A DNA stretch of 64,000 nucleotides from Panagrolaimus kolymaensis (taxonomy: Eukaryota > Nematoda > Chromadorea > Rhabditida > Panagrolaimidae). The translations under genes and the position numbers were made by a program. The notes below the pieces were generated by a model. It was not told where the DNA came from. It saw only the letters and a program-made list of their open reading frames with translations, and made no database searches. Location of the stretch: NCBI GenBank assembly GCA_028622995.1, contig JAJQJQ010000005.1, positions 930,001 to 994,000 of the forward strand. Direction: 5' to 3'. Positions 22,867 to 32,920 of the stretch are shown one piece after another (the stretch's first letter is position 1; the number at the start of each line of letters is the position of its first letter).

Positions 22867-24960
22867 CTATTTATTACAACTTGAACGTCTGAAAGTTTGA
22901 GATGGACCTTTATATGCTTCAGCAGGAATTTTCTTTGGAGATTCATCAGGAATTTTCTCAGCAAGTGAAGGCGTCAAATTTGAAGATGAAACATTTGGTG
23001 AGACCAATCTTGCAGTTGACGTGTTAGGTGTGACTGATTTAGCAGTTGAAATGTTTGGAGATTTTGATTGGCTAACATTTGTTTTATCAGTGAATTTCTT
23101 TTGAGATGAAGCAGCCATTTTTCCTTCAATTTCTTTTGTAACAGCACGAGCAGAACGTTTCCATACTTTTTGATTTTCAAACATGAGTTCAACCGGTCCC
23201 ATATGTAACACTTCTTCATCCGAACGAATGTGCATTGTAACTTCAATAGCCATATGAGTTGAATTCGCGATAAATCCAACGCGAGCTTTTCGTTCATGAA
23301 TATACTCATGTCTCGGCTTTGATGAAGATGCATCATCAAGTATTGCTAAAAAAAAGTCAATGAAAAAGGAGACAGAAAAAAATGTAAACATACGACGACT
23401 AATATCAACGTCGCATGTTAATTGTTTTGGAGTCGAAGGAGCCAGTGAGCTATTAGGATCGAAGGTGGAAGCAGAAGTAGGAGAAGCCGAAATGTTATCA
23501 ACAGCAGATCCATTACATTCAAGATTTTTGTCCATAGGAGCAGAAATCTCTTGTTGATTTTGATCATTAACTTGACACTTTTCTGTAAACCAAATATGAT
23601 AAATATCTTTTACAAATATAACAATAAATGTGAACTTACCTATCACGTCATGAGCTGATACAAGTGACTGAGTACGAGAAAGAGAAGGAGAGCGAGGAGG
23701 ATTCATGATGGAAGCAGAAGTTTGAGAAATCAAATTGGTTTCAAAAGCAGAACCATGACTTTGAAGATTTTCTTCATTTGAAGCATAAGTTTGTTGTTGA
23801 CGTCGAACATCAACCGAATCATTCACTGAAAGAGAAAGTTTTTAACATCATTGGTAAAAATTTCAACAAAAAAGTGAAAACTTACGAGTGAAAGCACCAT
23901 TATTACATTCAAATTGTTTTGGAAATGATGGAGGTATTGGGCTCATAGAAGTCGTAAATAATGAAGGATTTTGAGTAGTCGGACCATTGTCATCATCATT
24001 AAAATCAACGAGATTTTGAGAATGTTCTTTCAATGGAGTACTAGTTGAACCTCGACGTTGACAACCGAATATAATATCTACAAAAAAGTGGATTAATATT
24101 TTTATCAAGATTATGTCAAAGAAATGTAAACGTACTATTAGTGGTATCACCTTTACGTGCTAACTGAGTTGGAAATTCGGAAGCAGCCAAGCTTGAAACA
24201 GGAGTATCCATAGAATCAGTAGAAGTTTGAGAAATCAAAATGCTTTCACAAGCAGAATCTTGACGATGAAGACATTCGTCCATAGGAGCACTAACATGTT
24301 GTTCAAGTCGACGAGACAGCTTAGTTAAGAGTTCAGCAGTAGGATCCTCGCGATTAAGGCGTTCATTTGTTGGAGCACTACTTTGTTGTTGATGGCGACG
24401 AGAAAGATTTGATAATAGTTCAGCAGTCACATTGGGATTTTGATAATGAAGATCTTTTTCCATTTGAGTACTAGCTGATAGTTGACGTCGAGCAGCAAAT
24501 TGATTATCGCCATGATAGCTAACAGGAACATGATTCTTCAAATTTGAGAATCTTAGAAGAGATTGCTTGTTTCCATAACGGTTCTTTGTAATTTGAGCCT
24601 TCTTCTTTGATACCTTTGATTTTGAACGTTCTGAAGCACTTGAAATAGTTGAAGAAGATTCGTTAGGATGCCAAATTGGAATATCATCAAGACGAAGTTC
24701 AACAGGTTTAACTTCATGTTGGCCATTACCATTAGTAGGTTGAACCTTCAAAGTTAAATTGACAGAGAGTTGAAAAGGGCTGCATTGACTTGAACGAAGT
24801 TTTGGAACACTTGAAGCCTTTGCAACATCACCATTTGAAGATCGATGTTGATGAGATCGACGAACTCTGGGAGTAGCACTTTTGGAAGATTGCTGAAAGA
24901 TGGAAAAGGTTAATAAGAAAAGATAAAAGAAAGAAGAAAAAAACATACTTTTCGCATCAT
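22867..24960 (-). CDS. Repeat-exon protein of unknown function, long copy
   Basis: Six exons (24960-24949, 24892-24136, 24077-23886, 23825-23640, 23582-23394, 23345-22867) give 604 residues. The first exon encodes only MMRK. The middle consists of degenerate repeats of about 30-60 residues with the pattern SAPM/T-x-E/K-x-L ... SA ... ISQTSAS/T, often preceded by RRxxQQ; exons 3, 4 and 5 each hold one unit and have similar lengths (192, 186 and 189 nt). Two related segments bracket the repeats: EVKPVELRLDDIPIW near residue 75 and LHMGPVELMFENQKVWKR in the last exon. A short SPNxSTAKxV tandem repeat precedes the end. There is no signal peptide or membrane segment, and the protein is Ser/Gln-rich, probably largely disordered and intracellular. 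An inverted shorter copy lies at 29403-30247. Confidence 0.75.
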
Positions 24961-25545
24961 GATTAGTTCAGTTATTCAGTTTATACCAGTAACAGCCGAA
25001 CGACCGATTAGTTGCGAAGATGACGACAAAAAAAGTCAGAATGATTTTGTTTAGTGAAAAGCATCGATATAAGTAGAAAATCAAAGTATGAATTTGCATA
25101 AAGATTTTGCATTTCATTTTCTTCTTACAAGTCTTTGAATGGCGCATGTGAAAGATATTTGATGAAGGAGTAAAGAATGGGTATAATAGCTTTGCATAAA
25201 ACATTCTTCTTCTTTTTTTTGTTGAAAAATATTTATGGAAATTTTCAAAGAAAAAAAAACTGAAGTTTGAAAGTTTTTCAAATCAAAAAAGTTGCAACAA
25301 GCAAATGCAAATTTTTTAAATTAGAATAAATCTTAACACGAACTTTGCCTCATCGTTCGATTTTGAGTGGGCTTTTTTTATACCTTTGTTTTATTTGGCA
25401 AAGTTTCAAAATTTTTTCTTCGTCTTCAAAGCCTTTTTTTTATTTGCATCATCTCTTACATCGTAATATTCTCTGGCTTTTTTTTAACCTCAATCGGCCA
25501 TCTTGTCTTTTTCTTATCTTGGAAGAAAAGCATTAACTTCTAAGG
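24961..25545. promoter_or_regulatory. Divergent promoter region, partly duplicated
   Basis: This lies between the minus-strand repeat-exon gene and plus-strand cchl-1. The roughly 55 bases directly upstream of the MMRK start (ACTAATCGGTCGTTCGGCTG and following) recur almost perfectly in inverted orientation at 29347-29402 before the second copy, so the core promoter was copied with the gene. No other element was recognised. Confidence 0.5.
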
Positions 25546-26548
25546 ATGGGACAAGATCAATCACAACCAGAAGTAAGTTCACATTTTTTACCTTTGATTA
25601 AACACAAACTTATTTTTATATGTTTTTTTTAGCAATCAAAAGAAGGATGTCCTGTTAAAGAATCAAAACCAACTGATAGAAAATTAGCTCAATCTGTTCT
25701 TGCTGCTGTTAGTGGTGGAGGAAATGGAGGATGCCCATCAAAACATGGTGGTGAAAAATATGTTAGTGAATGTCCATCATCTGGTGCAACAGCTCTAAAG
25801 AAAGATGAAATTGATCCTTTAAATGCTGTAAGTTTCCATCTCCTTCGTTCTTATTTACATTACAAATTTTTTATGTTTTAGATGCCTCCACCAAATCAAA
25901 GACCATCACCAGATCAACCATTTCCATTATCAATAAAACGTGAAAAATCAACAATTCCAAAAGCTACAGAACCTAATGCAACATGGGAATATCCATCACC
26001 TCAAATGTTTTGGAATGCAATGTTAAGAAAAGGATGGCGTTGGCAAGAAGATCAATTATCTTCACAAGATATGGAAAATATTATTAAGATTCATAATGCA
26101 AATAATGAAGAAGCATGGAAAGAAGTTTTAAAATGGGAAAATTTACTTCATCCGTAAGCTTTTGGATCCATTTTGTTTAACTTTTATCCAACCATCTTTT
26201 TTTAGAGAATGTGATTGTCCTAAACTCAAAAGTTTCAAAGGTGATGCAAAGAATATTTCACCTCGTGCTCGCATGCGCTCATGGATGGGCTATCAACTTC
26301 CATTTGATCGTCATGATTGGATTGTAGATCGATGTGGTCAACGTGATGTTCGCTATATTATTGATTATTATGATGGTGGAGCTGTTGATCCTAACTCAAA
26401 ATTATTTACTGTTCTTGATGTTCGTCCAGCTATGACAGACTTTCGAAATATTTGGGATCGCATGGCTGTATCTTATTGGCGCTTCAAATTTGAAACTCTT
26501 GGTTTAACTCCTAAATTGCCTATTCCACCAACAGAAAAACATCATTAA
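25546..26548 (+). CDS. cchl-1: Cytochrome c-type haem lyase (holocytochrome c synthase)
   Basis: Four exons (25546-25572, 25633-25827, 25882-26153, 26206-26548). The protein attaches haem covalently to apocytochrome c in the mitochondrial intermembrane space. Visible family features are the N-terminal Cys-Pro haem-regulatory-type motifs (GCPVKES, GGCPSKH, ECPSS), the block [14 protein letters not shown], the region [20 protein letters not shown] containing the conserved haem-ligand His, then [11 protein letters not shown] and the C-terminal [16 protein letters not shown]. Length and order match the eukaryotic family. It is followed by cox-15 on the same strand 281 bp later. From memory, the same two genes are neighbours in C. 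elegans (T06D8.6 and T06D8.5), which supports both assignments. Confidence 0.95.
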
Positions 26549-26717
26549 GAAGCAAGCCATTATTGATATGATCAACCAACAACTTATCAACTTTCATTCG
26601 TGCACGATTAGTGTTAGTTTCTTATAGTTTAGATTTAGTAATAGATTGATTTTTTATATGCTCTTGATTTGTTAGCCTTATTTTACGGTGTGTTTTTTTG
26701 TAATTCGATGAAGTAAT

Positions 26718-26829
26718 AATAAAGTGTTTTATTTCTTATTCTTTGTGTTTGCGCATTCATTTCATTAGGATTTCCATTAATGTGTTTATGTTTTTGTGGT
26801 TCTTGTGTACTTTTATCAAATTTTTCAAG
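26718..26829 (+). promoter_or_regulatory. Operon-like intercistronic signals between cchl-1 and cox-15
   Basis: AATAAA at 26718-26723 is a polyadenylation signal for cchl-1. A splice-acceptor-like TTTTTCAAG at 26821-26829 immediately precedes the cox-15 ATG, and TTTCATTAG occurs near 26770. This is the arrangement expected for a nematode operon, with a poly-A site followed by a trans-splice acceptor, although the gap is a little longer than the usual 100 bp. No transcript evidence is available here. Confidence 0.5.
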
Positions 26830-28226
26830 ATGTCATTACTACGAACTGTTTTAACAAAGTTTCCTACAGTAAGCAGCTTCCAAAGAGTGCCAAAAGTGTA
26901 TCAAAAAGTTGCCATCGAATCAAAGAGATATTTGGGTGAAGCATTAACTGATGGATCAACAGCGAAATCGAAGAAAGTCATTGGATATTGGTTGCTTGGA
27001 TGTGCTGGAATGGTTTATGGAGCTGTAGCTATTGGTGGTTTAACAAGGTTTCTTGCTTTCTGTAAACTTCATCTTATAACTTTCAATCATTTTTAGGTTA
27101 ACAGAATCTGGTTTATCAATGGTTAATTGGGATTTGTTTAAAACAATGAAGCCGCCTTTTAATAACAAAGAATGGATTGAAGAATTTGAAAAATATAAGC
27201 AATATCCTGAATACAAATTCAAAGGCGGTGAAGAAATGACTCTCAACGAATTCAAGTTTATTTGGACAATGGAATATTTACATCGAATGTGGGGACGTGG
27301 TATTGGTATAGTATTTTTGATTCCATGTGCATATTTTTGGGCTAAAGGAAGATTTTCATCTGCAATGAAGAAACGTATGGCTTTAGCTGGAAGCTTATTG
27401 ATTGCTCAGGTAACGAGATTGTAAAAAGTATTCATCGATTCTAAAGGTTGTAAACATTTTTAGGGAGGAATTGGATGGTGGATGGTTAAATCGGGTCTTG
27501 ATCCAAGTGAAAATTCAAACAAAGAAGTTCCTCGAGTTTCTCAATATCGTTTAGCCACTCATTTAGGCTTGGCTTTTGTTCTTTATTCCATTTATTTATG
27601 GACTGGTCTTTCACATATTTTTACACCGTATGATGTAAGTTTAAACTAATGTATCTTGTTTATCATGCAACTAACCATAATATTTTTTCAGCACAGCAAC
27701 ATAGCAAAAATTGGAAAACTCCGTGGAATGGCTCATGGAACAAAAACGCTCGTATTTCTCACTGCTTTCGTTGGTTGGTTCCTTTCATTTTTTGGATGCT
27801 TTCTTAATAAACGGCTTTTCTTTAGGAGCATTTGTTGCTGGACTTGATGCAGGACTTGTTTATAATACATGGCCTAAATTTGCTAATCGATGGATGCCTG
27901 AAGATATTCTTTCTCGATCGCCAACATGGAAAAATTTCTGTGAAAATCCTGTAACTGTTCAATTTATCCATCGAAATCTCGCATATCTCACTCTCCTATC
28001 TGTAACAACAACATGGTTGGTTGGTCGTCGACTTCATTTATCACCTCGAGCTAAAATGGCCCTTCATGGTTTGATGATTATGGGATACACTCAAGCATTA
28101 CTTGGTATTTCAACTTTAATATATTTTGTTCCTGTATGGTTAGCATCATTACATCAAAATGGTTCACTTGCTTTGATTTCGTTTGCATTATGGTTAACAA
28201 ATGAAATTCGTCGTGTTCCAAAATGA
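26830..28226 (+). CDS. cox-15: Haem A synthase (COX15 homologue)
   Basis: Five exons (26830-27047, 27097-27409, 27464-27634, 27692-27773, 27826-28226). The enzyme oxidises haem O to haem A in the mitochondrial inner membrane for cytochrome c oxidase assembly. A Ser/Lys-rich, presumably targeting N-terminus leads to [20 protein letters not shown] with the conserved GGLTRLTESG motif. [13 protein letters not shown] contains one conserved His ligand, [15 protein letters not shown] a second, [16 protein letters not shown] a signature loop, [13 protein letters not shown] a third His, and [13 protein letters not shown] a fourth. All four haem-ligand His regions are present. The fourth intron (52 nt) starts GTTGGT, a weak donor, but the join restores the conserved [13 protein letters not shown]. 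Confidence 0.95.
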
Positions 28227-28657
28227 TTCTTCACTTTTGAATTTTCGTTGTTAGGATATTATTTGTTTATGTACTTGTGATTGATTACTTAGGAATTATT
28301 TTTGTTGTTGTCGTTTATTTATTTTTATAGGATTTGTAATTATTTCTTTGTTTTGAATGTTTTGTGTAAAAATAAAAAAACTTTTTTCTTATCATTTTGG
28401 TATCGGCTTTATTGTTGAGGAATTTTTGAAGAAGAGGAGATTTTGGTTAATAAAGCGGCACAAAGAAAGGTGGTTTTTTAGCCTTCTTTGGAGGGTTTTA
28501 TGTGCAGTGAAATATGCTTATTTCATTGTTTTTATTTTTTAACGAATCGTTTCCTGTTTGATAAATGCAAATTTAGAAGATTTATTTGTAAAAGCATTGT
28601 TGAAGAACAATTTAAAACTTTGTCATTTGTTGTTGTTCAACACTTTGTCAACGAACG
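28227..28657. other. 3' flank of cox-15 and intergenic DNA
   Basis: About 430 bases without a gene. The last 40 bases (TTGTTGTTCAACACTTTGTC...) are the shared upstream sequence of the small membrane-protein family. Confidence 0.5.
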
Positions 28658-29036
28658 ATGGCCGCAGCTGCAAACTTTTACTTCATTTTATTATTCTCTT
28701 TGATCTTTGAATTCTTGCGTTTACTTCGATAATTTATGTTATTCTTTTTTTCAGGTTTATGTTTCACAACCTCCTCCACCGCCTCCAAGACCTATTCCGC
28801 CGCCATATTATTTTCCTCCACCATGTTCGCCGCCTCCATGTCCTCCTCCACCATGTGGAGTTGGTGTTAATTTTGTCTGTAAGAATGATTCAAATCAAAG
28901 GAAGAATGAAGAACAACTAACAAACAACAATCAACAACAAACACATTCATCATCAAATATCGTCGTCATATATTCTTTCACTTTTGTATTTTACTTTTTT
29001 GTATGTAATTTTGATAAAACAAATAAAGATTTTTAA
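28658..29036 (+). pseudogene. Broken copy of the small Pro-rich membrane-protein family
   Basis: It begins ATGGCCGCAGCTGCAAACTT, encoding MAAAANFYFILLFSLIF, nearly identical to the gene at 30755. The sequence then departs into a short stretch with a stop (TTACTTCGATAA) and resumes at TTTTTTTCAG followed by the Pro-rich exon (VYVSQPPPPPPRPIPPP and more). The middle exon with the transmembrane helix is missing. The only possible donor in the stretch would put the Pro-rich exon out of frame. The final exon remains open to 29036. The most likely explanation is an internal deletion after duplication. A product from an unseen alternative start cannot be excluded. Confidence 0.65.
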
Positions 29037-29402
29037 ACTATTGAAATCATAGCAATCTGTGTAACACTTTTTATCAAAATTTGTAAGATCGAACAATAAT
29101 TTGCAAAGGTCAAATTTAAAAAAAAAGTATTTTCATTCCGACAAATGAAGGGAAATTAAACAGACGAGAAAAATTTGCTTGTTTAGGAAATGAAAGAGTA
29201 ATATTTTACAGTATTAAGGCGTTGTGCCATGAAAAGCTAGATTTGGCTGAATGTTAGCTTTTTCACTCTCGGAGTTAATTTTGGATAGCATTGAAAATTT
29301 CATCAACAACTAACAAAATCTTTCTTACTTTTTTTGTCCTCCTCATCACAACTAATCGGTCGTTCGGCTGTTACTGGTATAAACTGAATAACTGAACTAA
29401 TC
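29037..29402. other. Intergenic DNA with duplicated promoter at its end
   Basis: No gene. The last 55 or so bases (29347-29402) are the inverted copy of the promoter at 24961-25016. Confidence 0.5.
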
Positions 29403-30247
29403 ATGATGCGAAAAGTATGTTTTTTCTTCTTTCTTTTATCTTTTCTTATTAACCTTTTCCATCTTTCAGCAATCTTCCAAAAGTGCTACTCCCAGAGTTC
29501 GTCGATCTCATCAACATCGATCTTCAATAACGAACGATGGTGCAAAAGCATATCCCCGAACAAGCACAAGAATGAAACAAACTGAACACGATGAAGAAAA
29601 TGAACCGTCTCTTTCACCGATTCTTGCTGGTGATTTAACAAGTAAGTTAACAATTTTGTTATTTTTTTTAATGCCTTCTTTGGATAATGTTAAAGACTTT
29701 CGCTTGTAGGTAATGATCAACACCCACTATCAGCTAGTACTCAAATGGAAGAAGATCTTCATTATGAAAATCCCAATGTGACTGCTGAACTTTTAACAAA
29801 TCTTTCTCGTCGCCATCAACAACAAGGTAGTGCTCCAACGAATGAACGCCATAATCTCGAAAATCCTACTGCTGTATTTTTGACCAATCTGTCTCGTCGA
29901 CTTGAACAACATGTTAGTACTCATATGGACGAATGTCTTCAACGTCGAGATTCTGCTTGTGAAAGCAATTTGATTTCTCAAACTTCTACTGATTCTATGG
30001 ATGCTTCCGACTCACCAACTTTATCAAAATCCCAAGTTCTTCGGGCTGTTCGGGAATTGCTAGGTATGTTAGCATTGTTATATTTCTAAAACATATTAAT
30101 CCTCTTTGGTTTACAGAAAGTAGTGGATTTTTGGATAAAACTCAACAAGAAATTTCTGCTCCTATGGAAGAAAATCTTGAATCTCATGGATCTGCTGTTG
30201 ATAACATTCCGATGTCTCATACTTCTGCTTCTGCCTTCGATCCATAA
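29403..30247 (+). CDS. Repeat-exon protein, short inverted copy
   Basis: Four exons (29403-29414, 29470-29641, 29710-30063 and about 30117-30247) are open and spliced with normal sites. The copy starts MMRK/QSSKSATPRVRRSHQHRSS exactly like the gene at 22867-24960, then diverges (SITNDGAKAYPRT...) and rejoins at ASTQMEEDLHYENPNVTAEL, with two or three of the SAPM/T repeats. It ends within the repeat KTQQEISAPMEENLESHGSA...AFDP. The PVEL segments found near both ends of the long copy are missing here. Because the frame is intact, I treat it as a gene, not a relic. Function unknown. Confidence 0.7.
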
Positions 30248-30754
30248 ACCATTCCATATTACATTTTACATATTACAATTACATATAACGCAAGTAACGA
30301 GTACATTTATATTACACATTATATTGTAAAAGCGCTTCAACAAAAAAGTTTTATGCAAATTTTATACTTCTTTTTTCATATGAATGAATAATAAAATGTG
30401 CAGTTCTTAGTAAAATAAGGTACATACATGCTACTATATTAGCAAAATCTCTGTGCATTTACACTTCAAAAGTCCTTAAAACTCAAATTTCATTCACATT
30501 TATGCTGATTTTTTTATTTTTTCCTTTTCCTTACTTTCGCGAATGAAAAATAAAATGACACGGACGAACGAAAAAACGAACAATGAAAATTACTGGGTAG
30601 GATTTTATTGCTTTAATTTTTTTCTCTCACAAAAATCATTTCTATTTGGATGAATGCAAATTTAGCAAATACGATAACATCGCATTTTTTTCAAACTTCA
30701 AAAACTTTTTTATTTGTTGTTTTTTCAACACTTTGTCGACGATGACGGCGAACG
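30248..30754. other. Intergenic DNA
   Basis: 3' flank of the short repeat-exon gene and promoter of the next gene. The last 50 bases (TTTTTTCAACACTTTGTCGAC...) are shared with the related genes at 28658 and 32710. Confidence 0.5.
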
Positions 30755-31206
30755 ATGGCGGCAGCTGCAAACTTTTACTTCGTTTTATTATTCTCTTTGA
30801 TCTTTGCTGATGGTGCTCATGGATATTATCGTGGATATTATGGTAATAGCTACTCATCAAGTGATACGTATTGGTATATTTGGGCGCCTGTTACAATCGT
30901 CATTTTAATGTAAACTTTTCTTTTTCTTCGTTTTTTTTATAACATAAAAATAATCATCATCTTTTCAGAATTCTCATCCTTGCTATTGTTTTTGGTGTTA
31001 GACGTCACAATCGAGGAGGACCTCCTCCAGTTGTAAGTTTTTTTAGTTATATTTCATACCAACTTATTTTTTTTATTTTTTAGGTTTATGTTGCTCCACC
31101 TCCACCACCACCACCGCCTCCACCGCCACCACCTCCTCCACCACCGCCGCCATGTCCACCGCCATGTGCACCACCTATTGGTATCAATATTGGTATGACA
31201 CTCTAA
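30755..31206 (+). CDS. Small single-pass membrane protein with polyproline tail
   Basis: Three exons (30755-30909, 30969-31032, 31084-31206) give 113 residues. Signal peptide MAAAANFYFVLLFSLIFADG is followed by a Tyr/Gly/Ser-rich ectodomain (HGYYRGYYGNSYSSSDTY), a transmembrane helix spanning the first intron (WAPVTIVILMILILAIVFGV), a basic stop-transfer (RRHNRGG), and a tail of more than 20 prolines with CPPPC. This layout resembles small adaptor-type membrane proteins with Pro-rich tails for WW or SH3 partners, but I cannot name a family. An in-frame ATG 13 bases upstream does not exist; an out-of-frame ATG occurs at 30742. Paralogues are at 28658 (broken) and 32710 (opposite strand). Confidence 0.75.
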
Positions 31207-32131
31207 TTCAAAAAGAAAAACAAATAACAAAAACATTCATCATCATCAACTATGCATCTTCGTTTTGATTATATTATGCTTTTTAGTATTTTGTTTTTAT
31301 GTATGTAATTTTGATATCTTATGTAATTAATAAAGATTGTTATATGTACCAACCTTAACGCAAACTATTTCATATTTAAACTACGATAAGCAAAGTTAGA
31401 AAGTTCGATAACAAGAACCATTATTTTTCATTTTGAACCTTGTGGAATATTGTAAACATTTTTTTGGAAGTTATGAAGGCAAATAAAAAACAAATAATAA
31501 AATTAGTAACAAGCATTTCTTGCTACAGAACGTAACACATATGTCCTAGATGAAAACATGCCTACATACATAACTCCTTTTTTCATTTATTGTATTTCAC
31601 TAACTTCGAATTAGTTTTTCCACTTTCTTTCACTAATCAGCGACATTTGATCCCATAATCCTTCAACAATAAATCCTTTTTCTGTTCCATATGTAAAGTT
31701 TATGGAGGAGGTAAGGAGAAATTAGGGATTATGAAGTACATAGCCATTTTCTCCATATGTGAGTTCCGTTTTGGTTCATCAAAAAAAGCCATTCGGCATT
31801 ATTTCAACAAGTTAAATTACATATTTTCCTTGATACTCAAAGGTCTTTCTTCTCCGTTATTTTTGCATTGTCATTACTGATTACTCCATGCCACAATCTT
31901 TTTGACCAAAGTGCAAACAAAAACAAAAAATTTCTCGCCATTTTGTCTTCACAAAACAATAATTCAATAATGATAAAAGGAAATACATACACATATAAAG
32001 AGCTTTATTAATTAGATACGATATCAAAATTATATACAAAACATAAAATAATCAAAAAGAAGATACTGATAGGGACAATGATGTTTGATGATGAAAGGTT
32101 TTGTTTGTTTGTTTTTTTTCTTTGATTTGAA
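31207..32131. other. Intergenic DNA holding a gene relic
   Basis: AT-rich flank of two convergent genes. Apart from the relic at 31700-31770, nothing was recognised. Confidence 0.5.
31700..31770 (-). pseudogene. Relic fragment of the 32132-32710 gene
   Basis: The stretch around GGGATTATGAAGTACATAGCCATTTTCTCCATATGTGAG matches 32611-32655 (the GENGYVLHSPKF part of exon 1 of the gene at 32132-32710) with several changes and no continuing exons. It is a short decayed duplicate of that gene. Confidence 0.55.
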
Positions 32132-32710
32132 TCATTCTTTCATACCAGAATTGGTTTCACATGGTGGAGGCGAAGTTGGATGTAGTGGTGGTAAACGAGG
32201 AGGAACAGGTTGAATATGTGGTGCTGGAGTAACAGCCTAAAAATGAACCTATTGAGTAAAATGAATCATAACAGAATAAAATGGTTTACATAAACTCGAG
32301 GCTTTCTTGGACCATATAGTGGAAGAGGTGGTGTCGATGATGGAGCTTCATTAACCTGAAAATGAAAATATTATATATTAAATAGAAACTATAATAACTT
32401 GCCCTAATCGGAAGTGTTGGTTCTTGATTCGGTGAGTGTGTACATCTAATAATTATCAAAGCAATACACAATGAGAAAACTCTGAAAAAAAATAAATTAA
32501 TTTCGTATATGAAAGTTCGTGAAAAGAAAGTAAAAAAACTCACACAAAAACCATTATTCCAATAGCTAACCAACTATAGAATGGACTCGATCTTGGTGGT
32601 AGATGAAATTTGGGACTATGAAGTACATAACCATTTTCTCCATATGTAATTTCAGCAAATATCAAAGAAAGTAATAAAATGAAATAAATGTTGTTTGCAG
32701 CCGCCATCAT
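32132..32710 (-). CDS. Small single-pass membrane protein, family member with Pro-rich tail
   Basis: Four exons (32710-32544, 32481-32403, 32355-32290, 32236-32132) give about 138 residues. It begins MMAAANNIYFILLLSLIFA (signal peptide), has an ectodomain ENGYVLHSPKFHLPPRSS, a transmembrane segment split by the first intron (WLAIGIMVFV and VFSLCIALIIIRC), and a Pro-rich cytoplasmic tail (PSSTPPLPLYGPRKPRVY, then PHIQPVPPRLPPLHPTSPPP). The second intron appears to use a GC donor (AGG|GCAAGT) with a normal TTTCAG acceptor; splicing there keeps the frame, and not splicing gives unrelated sequence. The start region is shared with the genes at 30755 and 28658. Confidence 0.7.
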
Positions 32711-32920
32711 TCGTCGTCGTCGTTGATAATAAAGTGTTGAAACAACAACAAATGACAAAGGTTAGAAGTTATTCTTTATCCATGATTTTACAAATGAATA
32801 AACTAAATTTGCATTTTTGAAGAAAAAAATTTACAACAAACAGGAAAACTGTTTTTAAAATTTATTTATTAATCATTATTATTACATAATTACAATAGAA
32901 AAAAATAAAGTGAATGAAAA

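Noticed and set aside
27711..28226. Start of cox-15 last exon as an independent gene (MENSVEWL...)
   Set aside because: That frame begins out of phase inside exon 4; splicing at 27773/27826 gives the conserved [13 protein letters not shown] join.
31054..31236. Minus-strand Trp/Arg-rich open frame
   Set aside because: It is the antisense of the polyproline exon of the 30755 gene; CCN repeats read backwards give Trp and Arg.
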